64,000 nucleotides of DNA from the NCBI GenBank assembly GCA_005880915.1, contig VBIW01000043.1, forward strand, positions 62,001 to 126,000, given 5' to 3'. Numbering within the stretch: position 1 is the first letter of the stretch; every line of letters begins with the position of its first letter. Positions 15,408 to 23,789 of this stretch are shown here, one piece after another. Below the pieces are notes generated by a model. The model worked only from the letters and a program-made list of their open reading frames with translations, had not been told where the DNA came from and did no database searches. The translations under genes and the position numbers were made by a program. This DNA is from Chloroflexota bacterium. Its GTDB lineage: Bacteria; Chloroflexota; Dormibacteria; Dormibacterales; Dormibacteraceae.

Positions 15408-15550
15408 ACATTTCAGCGCGGCTCCAGGATCAGGCTTTGCATCGAGCGCCCAAACCGACCTCGTTCGCGCGACCGGCCGGCATCGGCGCATCTTACCCAC
15501 ACAGAACAGAGTGGCTGCAGCTCGTGTTGTGTGCAGCCTGACGGGAGCAA

Positions 15551-15994
15551 CTACGTCAAGAGATAGCAGATCTCGGTCTCGAGCTCGGCGGGATTCTCCC
15601 GCCAGTCGCCGTAGATCTCCCAGCGTGGTCCGGCTATCGCGAATCCCTGTGCCCTGCACCACTCGCGGACGGCGCGGTGCGGCTCGGCGAGCCTGTCGTA
15701 AGGCCCGCGGTGGATGGTGCGTGCGACCCGGCCTGCCGGCAGAGTGGAGGGGATGACGCGGCCCGCTGGTGCGAACGGACGGGTCACCTGGACCCCGACC
15801 TCGACGTTCGGCACGTCGTCCTTATAGAGCATCACGTTGTGCCCGTCCGTGCGGAGGTCGGTGTCGCGGAGAAATGCCCAGACCTGGTCGAGCATCCCTT
15901 TCCACTGGTTGGGGAACCGCTCCCAGGTGGTTGTTTCCGCAACTACAGCGGTGGGTGTTGCCACGACCGTGGCTACCTCCACTCGATAGTTCAC
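15551..15994 (-). CDS. GyrI-like / effector-binding domain protein
   Basis: A 147-residue single-domain protein of the GyrI-like (AraC effector-binding) superfamily: VEVATVVATPTAVVAETTTW at the N-terminus, the PAGRVARTIHRGPYDRLAEPHRAV segment in the middle, and the ending WEIYGDWRENPAELETEICYLL with the conserved Glu. These domains bind small hydrophobic molecules. The GTG at 15994 overlaps the stop of the upstream oxidoreductase (GTGA), so the two are coupled. Confidence 0.8.
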   Translation of the reverse strand: MNYRVEVATVVATPTAVVAETTTWERFPNQWKGMLDQVWAFLRDTDLRTDGHNVMLYKDDVPNVEVGVQVTRPFAPAGRVIPSTLPAGRVARTIHRGPYDRLAEPHRAVREWCRAQGFAIAGPRWEIYGDWRENPAELETEICYLLT

Positions 15995-16980
15995 GCGATC
16001 AGGACAGCTTTGCCAGTGGTCTGCCGCGTCGCGATCTCGTGGAGGAGTGTCACCGCGTCCGACAGCGGGGCCTGGCGCCCGACGTGCGGGCGGATCTTGC
16101 CCGCGGCGTAGAGCTTCAATAGCGCTTCGGTGCATTCCGGAATGAGCTGCGGCGCTCGCTGGCGGTACAGGCCCCAGTGCAAACCGACCACCGAATAGTT
16201 CTTCACCAGGACGTAATTGGTGGCCACCGTCGGCATGCGTCCCGAGGTGAATCCGACCACGACGATCCGACCCTCAAACGCCACGCACTTGGTCGATCGA
16301 TCGAACACGTCGCCGCCCACCGGGTCGTAGATGACATCCGCGCCCCTGCCCTCAGTCGCCTGCTTGACTGCGGCGACGAAGTCCTCCTCGTTGTAGTTGA
16401 TCGCCAGGTCGGCGCCCATCTCTCGGCATACTGCGAGCTTGGCTGCCGAACCCGCGGTCGCGATCACGCGCGCGCCGGCGGCCCTGGCAAGTTGAATCGC
16501 AGCTGTTCCGACACCACCGGCGCCGCCGTGGACAAGCACGACCTCTCCGGCCTGCAGGCGCGCGCGGCGGTGGAGCCCAAACCAGCCGGTCTGGTAGTTG
16601 ATGAAAAACGCCGCGGCCTCTGCGAATGACATCTCTTGCGGGATTTTCAAAACTGCGTCGGGCTCGGCATGCGTGACCTCGGTATAGCCACCGCGCTGCA
16701 TGCCGTCTTGCGAGACAGCGGCGAGGACGCGGTCTCCCGGCTCGAACCCGCTGCCCGCCGGCGCCGCTTCGACTTCGCCTGCCACTTCGGCGCCAGGCAC
16801 GAACGGCAGCTCAGGCTTGACCTGATACCTGCCGCCAATCTGGAGCAGGTCGAAAAAGTTCACTGCCGCCGCACGGACACGTATCCGGACGAGCTCTGCC
16901 GGCGATGGGGCGGCTTGCAGAGTCTCGAAGCTGAGCTTGTCGGGCGTCCCCAGCTCGCGGACAACCCACGCTTTTGGCAT
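15991..16980 (-). CDS. NADPH:quinone oxidoreductase-family (MDR) dehydrogenase
   Basis: About 329 residues of the medium-chain dehydrogenase/reductase superfamily, zinc-free quinone oxidoreductase branch. It has a GroES-like N-terminal domain and a Rossmann domain with VHGGAGGVGTAAIQLARAAGA for NADPH. Zinc-ligand Cys residues of alcohol dehydrogenases are absent. ATG 16980 (PKAWVVRELG) is chosen over an upstream in-frame ATG at 17004 because the family begins there. It ends coupled to the GyrI-like gene. The substrate is unknown (a quinone or an enone is usual). Confidence 0.88.
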   Translation of the reverse strand: MPKAWVVRELGTPDKLSFETLQAAPSPAELVRIRVRAAAVNFFDLLQIGGRYQVKPELPFVPGAEVAGEVEAAPAGSGFEPGDRVLAAVSQDGMQRGGYTEVTHAEPDAVLKIPQEMSFAEAAAFFINYQTGWFGLHRRARLQAGEVVLVHGGAGGVGTAAIQLARAAGARVIATAGSAAKLAVCREMGADLAINYNEEDFVAAVKQATEGRGADVIYDPVGGDVFDRSTKCVAFEGRIVVVGFTSGRMPTVATNYVLVKNYSVVGLHWGLYRQRAPQLIPECTEALLKLYAAGKIRPHVGRQAPLSDAVTLLHEIATRQTTGKAVLIA

Positions 16981-17004
16981 CTCGCTGGATCGTAGAGCAG
17001 GCAA

Positions 17005-18135
17005 CTAGCGCGACGGTGGAAGCGCTGCCAGCAATGCGGCAGCGGCGACAACCGCGACTGCCGCGCCGAGCTCCAGGCGGCGGCGGCGTAGCACGACCGT
17101 CACGAGCGCTGCAGCTACGATCGCCACCTTCAGGAGCAGAGCCCAACCGTATTCGGTCGACATCAACGCGTCGAACGAGGCAGTGTGGGCGAAAGCGAGG
17201 AGCACGCCGGTACCGACCGCCGTCGCGAATGTGACCGCGGCGTAGCGGCCAAAGCGTTGGTCGGGCGCCCTGACGAAGGCGGCGAGGCCCCCGATCCACA
17301 ATCCCATCGCCGACACGTGGAGGGCCACCAACACCTGGCCCAACCCGGGCAATCCGGGGATGGCATGCGCACTCAGGCCATCCAGGAGAGCGACAACCGC
17401 CCCAACCATGAGCAGGGGCCATGACCGACGGGTCGCGATAAGGGTCCACAGGAGCAGCGCGGCGCCGAGCCTCAGCGCCAGCAGACGGCCAAAGTTCGAG
17501 CCCAGCACCGCGATGGCGGTGTCGCCATCGAAGGAGAGGCTGGCGAGCTGGGCGACCAGCGTCAAGGGTTCGGCCGCGATCAAGAGAAAGACGCCCACGC
17601 CGACCGCTGCGTTGAAACTTTCGTCGCGCCGGATCAGAGCTCGATAGGCAACCACGCCAAAAGCAAGCGCGAACCCCACGAAGTGAGCCCAGCGCGCCAG
17701 CGCCTGCATCACCAGCCCCAACGGTGTCGAGGTACCGATCTGACTCGCGTCGAGCAACGCCGAGTACGGATTCGGGCTCGCCCTCACCACATCGAAGCTG
17801 AAGCTCCCCCGCGAAGGATGGGTGTCGGAGGCGAAGACCTGCCAGGTGACGACGAACGTTCCCGTTTCGTTCGACTCCAACGGCGCGGTGAGTGCAGCCC
17901 CCCTAAGGCCCGTCGGGCCGGCAACTTCACGACCGCTCGGGCCGAACACTCGGATTCCAGGACCGGCCGGTGTCACCGGCTCCGTGAAAAGCAGCGTGAT
18001 GGTGGCCGGCACCGACTGGAGCGTGGCCCTCGGCGCAGGGTCGGACTGGACGAGCTGGGCGTGGGCCAGGGCGGCTTGCGGGAGGAGCGCCGCGGCGACG
18101 GCGAGGCCCGTGAGCGAGAGCCGCGCCGGGTTCAG
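17005..18135 (-). CDS. CopC-CopD fusion (copper resistance/uptake) membrane protein
   Basis: About 376 residues. A signal peptide (LSLTGLAVAAALLPQAALA) is followed by a CopC domain whose mature N-terminal His25 (HAQLVQSDPAP) and the SDTHPSRGSFSFDV segment provide copper ligands. The rest is a CopD domain with about eight membrane helices. The fusion is common in high-GC bacteria and handles copper at the membrane. No ATG, GTG or TTG lies where the protein must begin; the best start is a CTG at 18135 that overlaps the MFS stop (CTGA), mirroring the ATGA/GTGA overlaps elsewhere. The start is thus non-standard and uncertain. Confidence 0.88.
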   Translation of the reverse strand: MNPARLSLTGLAVAAALLPQAALAHAQLVQSDPAPRATLQSVPATITLLFTEPVTPAGPGIRVFGPSGREVAGPTGLRGAALTAPLESNETGTFVVTWQVFASDTHPSRGSFSFDVVRASPNPYSALLDASQIGTSTPLGLVMQALARWAHFVGFALAFGVVAYRALIRRDESFNAAVGVGVFLLIAAEPLTLVAQLASLSFDGDTAIAVLGSNFGRLLALRLGAALLLWTLIATRRSWPLLMVGAVVALLDGLSAHAIPGLPGLGQVLVALHVSAMGLWIGGLAAFVRAPDQRFGRYAAVTFATAVGTGVLLAFAHTASFDALMSTEYGWALLLKVAIVAAALVTVVLRRRRLELGAAVAVVAAAALLAALPPSR

Positions 18136-19412
18136 GAGTAGGCGGGTGCCTCGGCTCCGATGCCCGTTTCCGCGACCCGTGCCGGGCGCTGGTGGCTGAT
18201 CCGCAAGACGAGGCCCGCGGCGACGAGGCACAGCAATCCAGAGCTCATGAAGGCGATCTGGTAGTCGCCGAAGTAGGTCCTCACTGCGCCCGCGGCGAAC
18301 GCGATCGTGGCCGCGCCGAGCTGATGAGCCGCGAAAATCCATCCATATACGATGGCGAAGTTCTGCTGCCCGAAAACTTTGCGGGCCAGCTGGACGGTCG
18401 GCGGCACCGTCGCGACCCAGTCCAGGCCGTAGAAGACGATGAAGAGGATCAGCCCGAACTGCGGGCTGCCGAACACGTAGGGCAGCAGAAGTAGCGACCC
18501 GCCGCGGAGTGCGTAGTAGATGAACAGAAGGACGCGGCTGTCGAACCGATCGGTGAGGTAGCCGGACGCGAGGGTCCCGATGACGTCGAAAACGCCGATG
18601 ACCGCGAGCAGGCTCGCGGCGGTCACCTCGGCCATGCCGTGATCGATGGACGCCGGGATCAGGTGTGTTCCGATCAGGCCGTTGGTCGACGCGCCGCAGA
18701 TGAAAAAGCTGCCCGCGAGGAGCCAGAAGTCGCGTGAGCGAACGCCCAGGCGCAAGCCGCGAAACGCGTTCGCGATCGGGCTCCCAGTGCCCAGTGGCAC
18801 GTTGTCGGCTTCGGTGGCGCCGTAGGCGCGAAGCCCGAGGTCGCTGGGGCGGTTGCGAATGAAGATCGCGACCAGCGGCACCACCGCCAGTGCAGCGACG
18901 CCGACTGTGATCGCCGAGTAACGCCAGCCGACGTTCTGCGCCAGCCAGCCCAGCCCGGGCAGGAAGATCAGCTGGCCCGTCGCCCCGGCCGCCGTCAGCG
19001 CGCCGAGGACGAGGCCCCTCCGGTGGACGAACCAGCGGCCGGCCACGGTGGCCGCGAGCACCGACGCCATGCAGCCAGTGCCGAGACCGACCACGACTCC
19101 CCAGAGCAGGTAAAGCTCCCACGGGGAGGTCATGAGCGTCGTGAGCAGCGCGCCGCTCGCGACGGTGATCAGCGCTCCGACAGTCACGGCTCGCAGCCCA
19201 AAGCGGTCCATCAGCGCGGCTGCAAAGGGACCGGTCAGCCCGAACAGGATGAGGTTGATCGAGACCGCCACCGAGATGACAGCACGATTCCAGCCGAACT
19301 CATGCTCGAGCGGAACGATCAGCACCGCGGGGGTTGACCGGAACCCGGCGGCGCCCATCAGCGCTATGAAGGTGACGGCGGCGATGACCCAGGCGTAGTG
19401 AATGCGCCTCAT
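18132..19412 (-). CDS. Major facilitator superfamily transporter
   Basis: A 426-residue, twelve-helix MFS protein, with the loop 2-3 motif variant (ALMDRFGLRAV) and the helix 8-9 counterpart (GYLTDRFDSRVL). The pattern resembles the oxalate/formate and monocarboxylate antiporter-type group (YAWVIAAVTF at the start and RWFVHRRGLVLGALTAAGATGQL in the middle), so an organic anion substrate is likely, but it cannot be fixed. The stop overlaps the proposed CTG start of copC-copD. Its ATG lies only about 18 bases from the divergent dehalogenase start. Confidence 0.88.
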   Translation of the reverse strand: MRRIHYAWVIAAVTFIALMGAAGFRSTPAVLIVPLEHEFGWNRAVISVAVSINLILFGLTGPFAAALMDRFGLRAVTVGALITVASGALLTTLMTSPWELYLLWGVVVGLGTGCMASVLAATVAGRWFVHRRGLVLGALTAAGATGQLIFLPGLGWLAQNVGWRYSAITVGVAALAVVPLVAIFIRNRPSDLGLRAYGATEADNVPLGTGSPIANAFRGLRLGVRSRDFWLLAGSFFICGASTNGLIGTHLIPASIDHGMAEVTAASLLAVIGVFDVIGTLASGYLTDRFDSRVLLFIYYALRGGSLLLLPYVFGSPQFGLILFIVFYGLDWVATVPPTVQLARKVFGQQNFAIVYGWIFAAHQLGAATIAFAAGAVRTYFGDYQIAFMSSGLLCLVAAGLVLRISHQRPARVAETGIGAEAPAYS

Positions 19413-19430
19413 GCCGAATTAACCAACTCC

Positions 19431-20177
19431 ATGCGCGAGTATCGTGTTGCCGGATTGACTTCGTCCGATCTGGGCGCAGTGCGAGCTTTGACGTTTGATG
19501 TATTCGGCACCACGGTGGATTGGCGCGCGGGTGTGGCCGCTGAAGCGGAGCGGATCGGCAAGCTCAACGGCGTTCATGGTGACTGGGAGCGCCTGGCCGA
19601 TGCATGGCGCGCGCTGTACATCCCGTCGATGGATCGGGTGCGCAGCGGTGAGCTGCCATGGACCAACTTCGACCGGCTTCACCGCCTTTCGTTGGACGAG
19701 GTACTTCATAACGTCGGCCTGGAAGGATTCGATCCCGATGCTCGCGAAGAGCTGACGCGTGCCTGGGAGCGCCTCCCTCCGTGGCCCGACGCAGGGCCAG
19801 GTCTGGCGCGCCTTGCCCGTCGCTTCACGGTGTCGACGCTTTCGAACGGCAACCGATCCCAGCAAGCCGCCCTGATCCACTTCGCCGATCTGCCGTTCCA
19901 GCGTTTGCTGTCCGCGGAGGACTTCCGCCACTACAAGCCTGATCGTGAGGTTTACCTTGGCGCGGCATCTGCGCTGGGCCTGAAACCAGACGAGGTGATG
20001 ATGGTGGCCGCCCACAAGGGCGACCTGCGGGCCGCGCAAGCCGCCGGCTTACGCGCGGCTTTCGTCGAGCGGCCGCTCGAGAAGGGACCAGGCGGAGCGG
20101 CGGACCGCCTGCCCGACCCGGAAGCGGACGTGCAGGCCACCGACTTTCTGGACCTGGCCGCCCAGCTGGGCGGTTAG
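19431..20177 (+). CDS. HAD superfamily hydrolase, haloacid dehalogenase type II-like
   Basis: About 248 residues with the HAD signature: nucleophile Asp in ALTFDVFGTTVDWRAG, the SNGNRSQ motif II (Ser-Asn-Gly) and the KPDREVYLGA Lys. The arrangement matches L-2-haloacid dehalogenase-type enzymes, which remove halide from 2-haloalkanoic acids, although many relatives are phosphatases. In the expected acidic motif IV the usual Asn/Asp pair reads MMVAAHKGDLRAAQ, which fits the type II pattern. ATG 19431 is used; a GTG at 19398 would overlap the divergent MFS gene. Confidence 0.85.
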   Translation: MREYRVAGLTSSDLGAVRALTFDVFGTTVDWRAGVAAEAERIGKLNGVHGDWERLADAWRALYIPSMDRVRSGELPWTNFDRLHRLSLDEVLHNVGLEGFDPDAREELTRAWERLPPWPDAGPGLARLARRFTVSTLSNGNRSQQAALIHFADLPFQRLLSAEDFRHYKPDREVYLGAASALGLKPDEVMMVAAHKGDLRAAQAAGLRAAFVERPLEKGPGGAADRLPDPEADVQATDFLDLAAQLGG

Positions 20178-20187
20178 CGACTCGCGC

Positions 20188-22287
20188 CTACAAGAGCTCC
20201 GCGATGAGTTTCGCGGCGCGAGCAGCCGTTCCGGTCTCGACCTCGACGTAGTCGACCGGCTTGGATACGAGGGATTCGATCGAGGCGGCGATGTTGGCGG
20301 GTGTCGCCTGGTCGAAGTCCATGCATCTGCCCGCGCGATAGCGGTCAAGTCGGTGCTTGACGTGGAAGTTCTGCTCGAAGTGGTCCCGCAACGGGAAATA
20401 GAGGAAAGGACGCCGGGCGGCGGTCAGCTCCATGGTCGTGCTGAGGCCGCCTTGGGTCAGGGCGACGTCGCATGCGGCCAGGTGGAGGTCAAGCTCGGGC
20501 ACAAAGGAATGAACCTCGACGCCTTCGACCTTCGGAAGGGCGGTCACATCGATGCGCGGACCTGCGACCGCAACCAGCCGCAGCCCCGGTATCCGCCTCC
20601 GGGCTTCCGGGAATGCCTTCATCAACTGGGCGAGAAGCGCCGAACCCACCCCCGAGCCGCCGACGGTTGCGATGCAGACGACTTCGCCGTCGTGATAACC
20701 GAGTTTGCGACGCAGCTCGTCGCGATCACGGGCCGTTTCGCCGTCCAGGCCGAGGATGTATCCGTCGGTGAACTGGTAGTGGCGCTCCGTCCATTCGCGC
20801 ATCTCGGGTAGGCCGGCCCCGAACGTGCCTGGGACGATGTCTTCGGGACGTCCGATGAAGATGGCTCGATCGCGCACCCGAGGGAAGCGCTCGACGTGCT
20901 CGATCATCTCCGCGTTGTAGTCGGCGGTCAGGAACGCTTCGCGTTCGCCCATGGCCGGCATCGGCAGCCACCCGACGAAGTCGGTCAACCAGACGTAAGG
21001 CGCCTGCTTCAGCTCCGGGTTTTCGTGCAGGAAATGGTCGACCTCCCATGCCTCATCGCCGATCCAGACGTCATAGTCGCGTTCGCGCACCGTTTCCAGG
21101 AACACCATGAAGTTGGAGAGGAGGATCTCGTCCATCCTGCGGAACGCCTCGAAGACATGCAGGCGGTGTGGGCTGGACTCTGCCTCGATGTGCTCCGATT
21201 CGCTGGCCAGGTCTTTGCTCGCGGGGTGAATCCGCTCGCCGTGAGCCTCCAGCACTCGAGTCACGGGGTCCTGCGCGAGCCACTCGATCTCGATGCCGGG
21301 CACGAGCTTTCTGAGCTCGCCGGCAATTGCGACGTCACGGCGTGCGTGGCCAAGGCCGATCGGCGACGAAACATACAGCGCACGGCGTGGCCGGACCAGC
21401 GCCCGGCGCTTCACCGTTGGCGGCGTCGTGGGCAGGAGGAAGTCGCGCAGAGCGAGGTTGACCGCGACGGGATCCCGATCGTGCGGACAGTGGCCTGACC
21501 CTTCCATGGTCATGAGCTGGCCTTTGGTCAGCTCAGCCAGGGCAGCACCGATCTTGTGAGGAACGATCTCGTCCCGGTCGCCGTGGATGACCAGAACCGG
21601 ACAAGAAACGCGTTGCGCTAGCGCCCGAGCGTGCTCCTGATCCAGTCCTTTGGCGCGAGCCGTCGCCACGAGCACCTCGGGAGTCGTGTCGAGCCCCCAG
21701 CTCACCGCGTCTTCGACCCCCTTGGTGGAGTGCGGTTCGGGAAACACGCGAGTGAAGAAGAATTCGAGGAATCCTTGGTGGTCGCGGAGCCAGTAATCAG
21801 CGTTGAATTTCGCCCAGCCGTCGTTTTTCTCGAGCTTCTCTTCGAACAGGTTCCTCGCTGCGATTCGTTTCGGGTTCCCGGGTGCGAGCGGAACCGATGG
21901 CCCTATGAAAACGGCTGATGTCACTCGCTCCGGATGCTCTGCGGCCAGCACCAACGCCCACCGCGCACCCGCCGACAGCGACACCAAGCCGGCCGATGCG
22001 GTTTCGGTGTCATCCATCACCGCGAGCGCGTCAGCCGCCAACACCCAGTCCGTATACGCCTCCGGGTCTGGCGGACGGTCGGACAGCCCGTTGCCACGCC
22101 CGTCCATCACGAGCACGCGACAGTGACGCGCCAGGTAGGAGATCTGATGCTTCCAGTGCCGGGAGTGGATGATCGACCACGCCGGCAGCAAGAACACCGT
22201 CCGGTCGCCTTCGCCGTACAGCTCCCAGTGGAGCCGAACCCCTTCTCGAACCGTGTAACCGTGGCGGTCAGGGTTTCTCGCTCTCAT
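20188..22287 (-). CDS. Alpha/beta hydrolase - glycosyltransferase (GT1/GT28-like) fusion
   Basis: A 699-residue two-domain protein. Residues 1 to about 290 are an alpha/beta hydrolase: nucleophile Ser105 in SLSAG (the first Gly of G-x-S-x-G is Ser), acid in VIHGDRDEIVP and His in GSGHCPHDRDP. Residues about 300-699 are a UDP-glycosyltransferase-like B fold: VSSPIGLGHARRDVAIAGEL at the start, VATVGGSGVGSALLAQL, and the donor-site segment LTQGGLSTTMELTAARRPF with FPLRDHFEQNFHV. The family glycosylates lipids or natural products; the hydrolase could act on the same acyl-glycoside. It is separate from neighbours by convergence with the dehalogenase gene. Confidence 0.85.
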   Translation of the reverse strand: MRARNPDRHGYTVREGVRLHWELYGEGDRTVFLLPAWSIIHSRHWKHQISYLARHCRVLVMDGRGNGLSDRPPDPEAYTDWVLAADALAVMDDTETASAGLVSLSAGARWALVLAAEHPERVTSAVFIGPSVPLAPGNPKRIAARNLFEEKLEKNDGWAKFNADYWLRDHQGFLEFFFTRVFPEPHSTKGVEDAVSWGLDTTPEVLVATARAKGLDQEHARALAQRVSCPVLVIHGDRDEIVPHKIGAALAELTKGQLMTMEGSGHCPHDRDPVAVNLALRDFLLPTTPPTVKRRALVRPRRALYVSSPIGLGHARRDVAIAGELRKLVPGIEIEWLAQDPVTRVLEAHGERIHPASKDLASESEHIEAESSPHRLHVFEAFRRMDEILLSNFMVFLETVRERDYDVWIGDEAWEVDHFLHENPELKQAPYVWLTDFVGWLPMPAMGEREAFLTADYNAEMIEHVERFPRVRDRAIFIGRPEDIVPGTFGAGLPEMREWTERHYQFTDGYILGLDGETARDRDELRRKLGYHDGEVVCIATVGGSGVGSALLAQLMKAFPEARRRIPGLRLVAVAGPRIDVTALPKVEGVEVHSFVPELDLHLAACDVALTQGGLSTTMELTAARRPFLYFPLRDHFEQNFHVKHRLDRYRAGRCMDFDQATPANIAASIESLVSKPVDYVEVETGTAARAAKLIAELL

Positions 22288-22371
22288 TCCTTTCCTTCCT
22301 CGCGCTCATTCTCCGCCCGCACGGGCCGAAAGGCGGGCGCGCATCGCGCCCGCCTCCGCCCATTGCAAAGC

Positions 22372-22581
22372 TCAGACAGAAACCGTGACCGAGTGGGCGA
22401 CGCCATCCACGACGAGCATCGAGTAGACGTCGGGGACTCCGCCGCGGTTGTCGGACGCCGGGCGGTTCTGGATTCGCTCGACGACATGGCGGGCGCCGCC
22501 TTTCGGCTCGAGTGCGACGAACCGATCCATCCAGGTCTTGCGCTCGTCGGGATTCGCTTTGACGGCATAGACGGGTTGCAT
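22372..22581 (-). CDS. Small hypothetical protein (69 aa)
   Basis: A 69-residue protein (MQPVYAVKANPDERKTWMDR at the start, ending DGVAHSVTVSV) with a plausible Shine-Dalgarno (GAGAGGT about 8 bases before the ATG). It looks like a compact alpha/beta domain with no recognised family. It lies 30 bases after the methyltransferase stop on the same strand and is probably cotranscribed with it. Confidence 0.6.
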   Translation of the reverse strand: MQPVYAVKANPDERKTWMDRFVALEPKGGARHVVERIQNRPASDNRGGVPDVYSMLVVDGVAHSVTVSV

Positions 22582-22611
22582 CTTCTTTACCTCTCTAAAC
22601 GTGGGAATTGA

Positions 22612-23685
22612 TTACGGACGGGCTTCGTAAACGAGGTTGAACGGCGTCTCCGCGACGCGGCGGAAGTGCTTGAAGCCGCCGGCGGTCGCGACGTCGCGAA
22701 TACGGGACTCGCCGGCCTGGGCGCCAAGTGCCAGCCCAACATCCTGGGATAGCGAGTTCGGCGTGCATAGAAACGTGGAGAAGGCGTAGTAGGCGCGGCC
22801 GACGGGGTTCAGGTTCTGCTCGACCCGATCGCCGGCGATCGGCTCGACGATCAGCCATGTTCCGTCCGAGGCCAGCGCCTGGCGCACGTGCCGCGCAGCG
22901 CCGACCGGGTCCCCCATGTCGTGGAGGCAATCGAACATGGCGACCAGGTCATATCCGGTCCCTGGAAACGAGGAGGCGGGTGCGACCTCGAACCGAGCGC
23001 GATCCTCGATGCCGGCCTCCCTGGCCTTGCGCCGGGCAAGCTCGATCGACTCCGGGTGGTAGTCGAAGCCCGTGAATTTCGACCGGGGGTAGGCTCCCGC
23101 CATGAGCCGGGTCGATGCGCCCAGCCCGCAGCCGATGTCGGCCACCTTCGCGCCCACGCCGAGCTTGGCCTCGACCCCGTCGAGCGCCGGGATCCAGGAC
23201 GAGACCAGGTTTGCGTTGTAGCCCGGCCTGAAGAACCGCTCGCACCCGGTGGAAACGCCGATGTCGTGCTGGTGCCAACCAAAGCCGGTCCCGGTCCGGA
23301 ACGCCGACTCGATCTCCGATTCGGACTTGAGCGTGGCCGTCGCCAGCTCGAAAGCGCCACACACAAAAGCGGGGCTGTCCTCGTTGGCCAGCGCCATCGC
23401 CTGCTCCGCCGGCAACAGGTAGTGCTGCGTCTGGGGGTCGTACTCGACGAATCCGCCCGCCGCCTGCGCGTTGAGCCATTCGCGAACGTAGCGCTCGGCG
23501 GTCCCTGTCTTTTCGGCGAGCTCGCCGGAGGTGATCGGGCCGCTAGCCGCCATCGCCTTGTAGAGGCCGAGCCTGTCGCCGATCACGATGAGGCCCGCGT
23601 TTACGGTTGCGCCAAGCTCGCCGACCACCTGCCCCATAAAGGCGTTGAGCTTGTCCATGTCAATCGCCGGTGTCTGTACTGCCAT
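22612..23685 (-). CDS. Class I SAM-dependent methyltransferase with N-terminal winged helix
   Basis: About 357 residues. The N-terminal 90 residues form a winged helix (ITSGELAEKTGTAERYVREWL), the rest a Rossmann methyltransferase with the SAM-binding VADIGCGLGASTRLMA and the FDCLHDMGDPVGAARHVRQAL post-motif. Architecture matches small-molecule methyltransferases of the Rv2258c kind found in high-GC bacteria. ATG 23685 follows a GGAGGAGG Shine-Dalgarno at 8 bases; an upstream in-frame ATG is less suitable. It diverges from the large regulator gene at 23790, leaving about 100 bases for both promoters. Confidence 0.88.
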   Translation of the reverse strand: MAVQTPAIDMDKLNAFMGQVVGELGATVNAGLIVIGDRLGLYKAMAASGPITSGELAEKTGTAERYVREWLNAQAAGGFVEYDPQTQHYLLPAEQAMALANEDSPAFVCGAFELATATLKSESEIESAFRTGTGFGWHQHDIGVSTGCERFFRPGYNANLVSSWIPALDGVEAKLGVGAKVADIGCGLGASTRLMAGAYPRSKFTGFDYHPESIELARRKAREAGIEDRARFEVAPASSFPGTGYDLVAMFDCLHDMGDPVGAARHVRQALASDGTWLIVEPIAGDRVEQNLNPVGRAYYAFSTFLCTPNSLSQDVGLALGAQAGESRIRDVATAGGFKHFRRVAETPFNLVYEARP

Positions 23686-23789
23686 TTGTCCTCCTCCGAA
23701 AGTTGAGATGCTCAGACCGTAGGAGTGGGTGGGAGGGGGTCGCATCAGGGACCCCACCTAGTTGTTGCCGGACGCGGGAGACTATTGCG

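Noticed and set aside
18136-19122. Long N-terminal extension of the CopC-CopD frame over the MFS gene
   Set aside because: Arg/Gly-rich antisense-of-frame translation within the MFS gene; the signal peptide and CopC domain begin at 18135.
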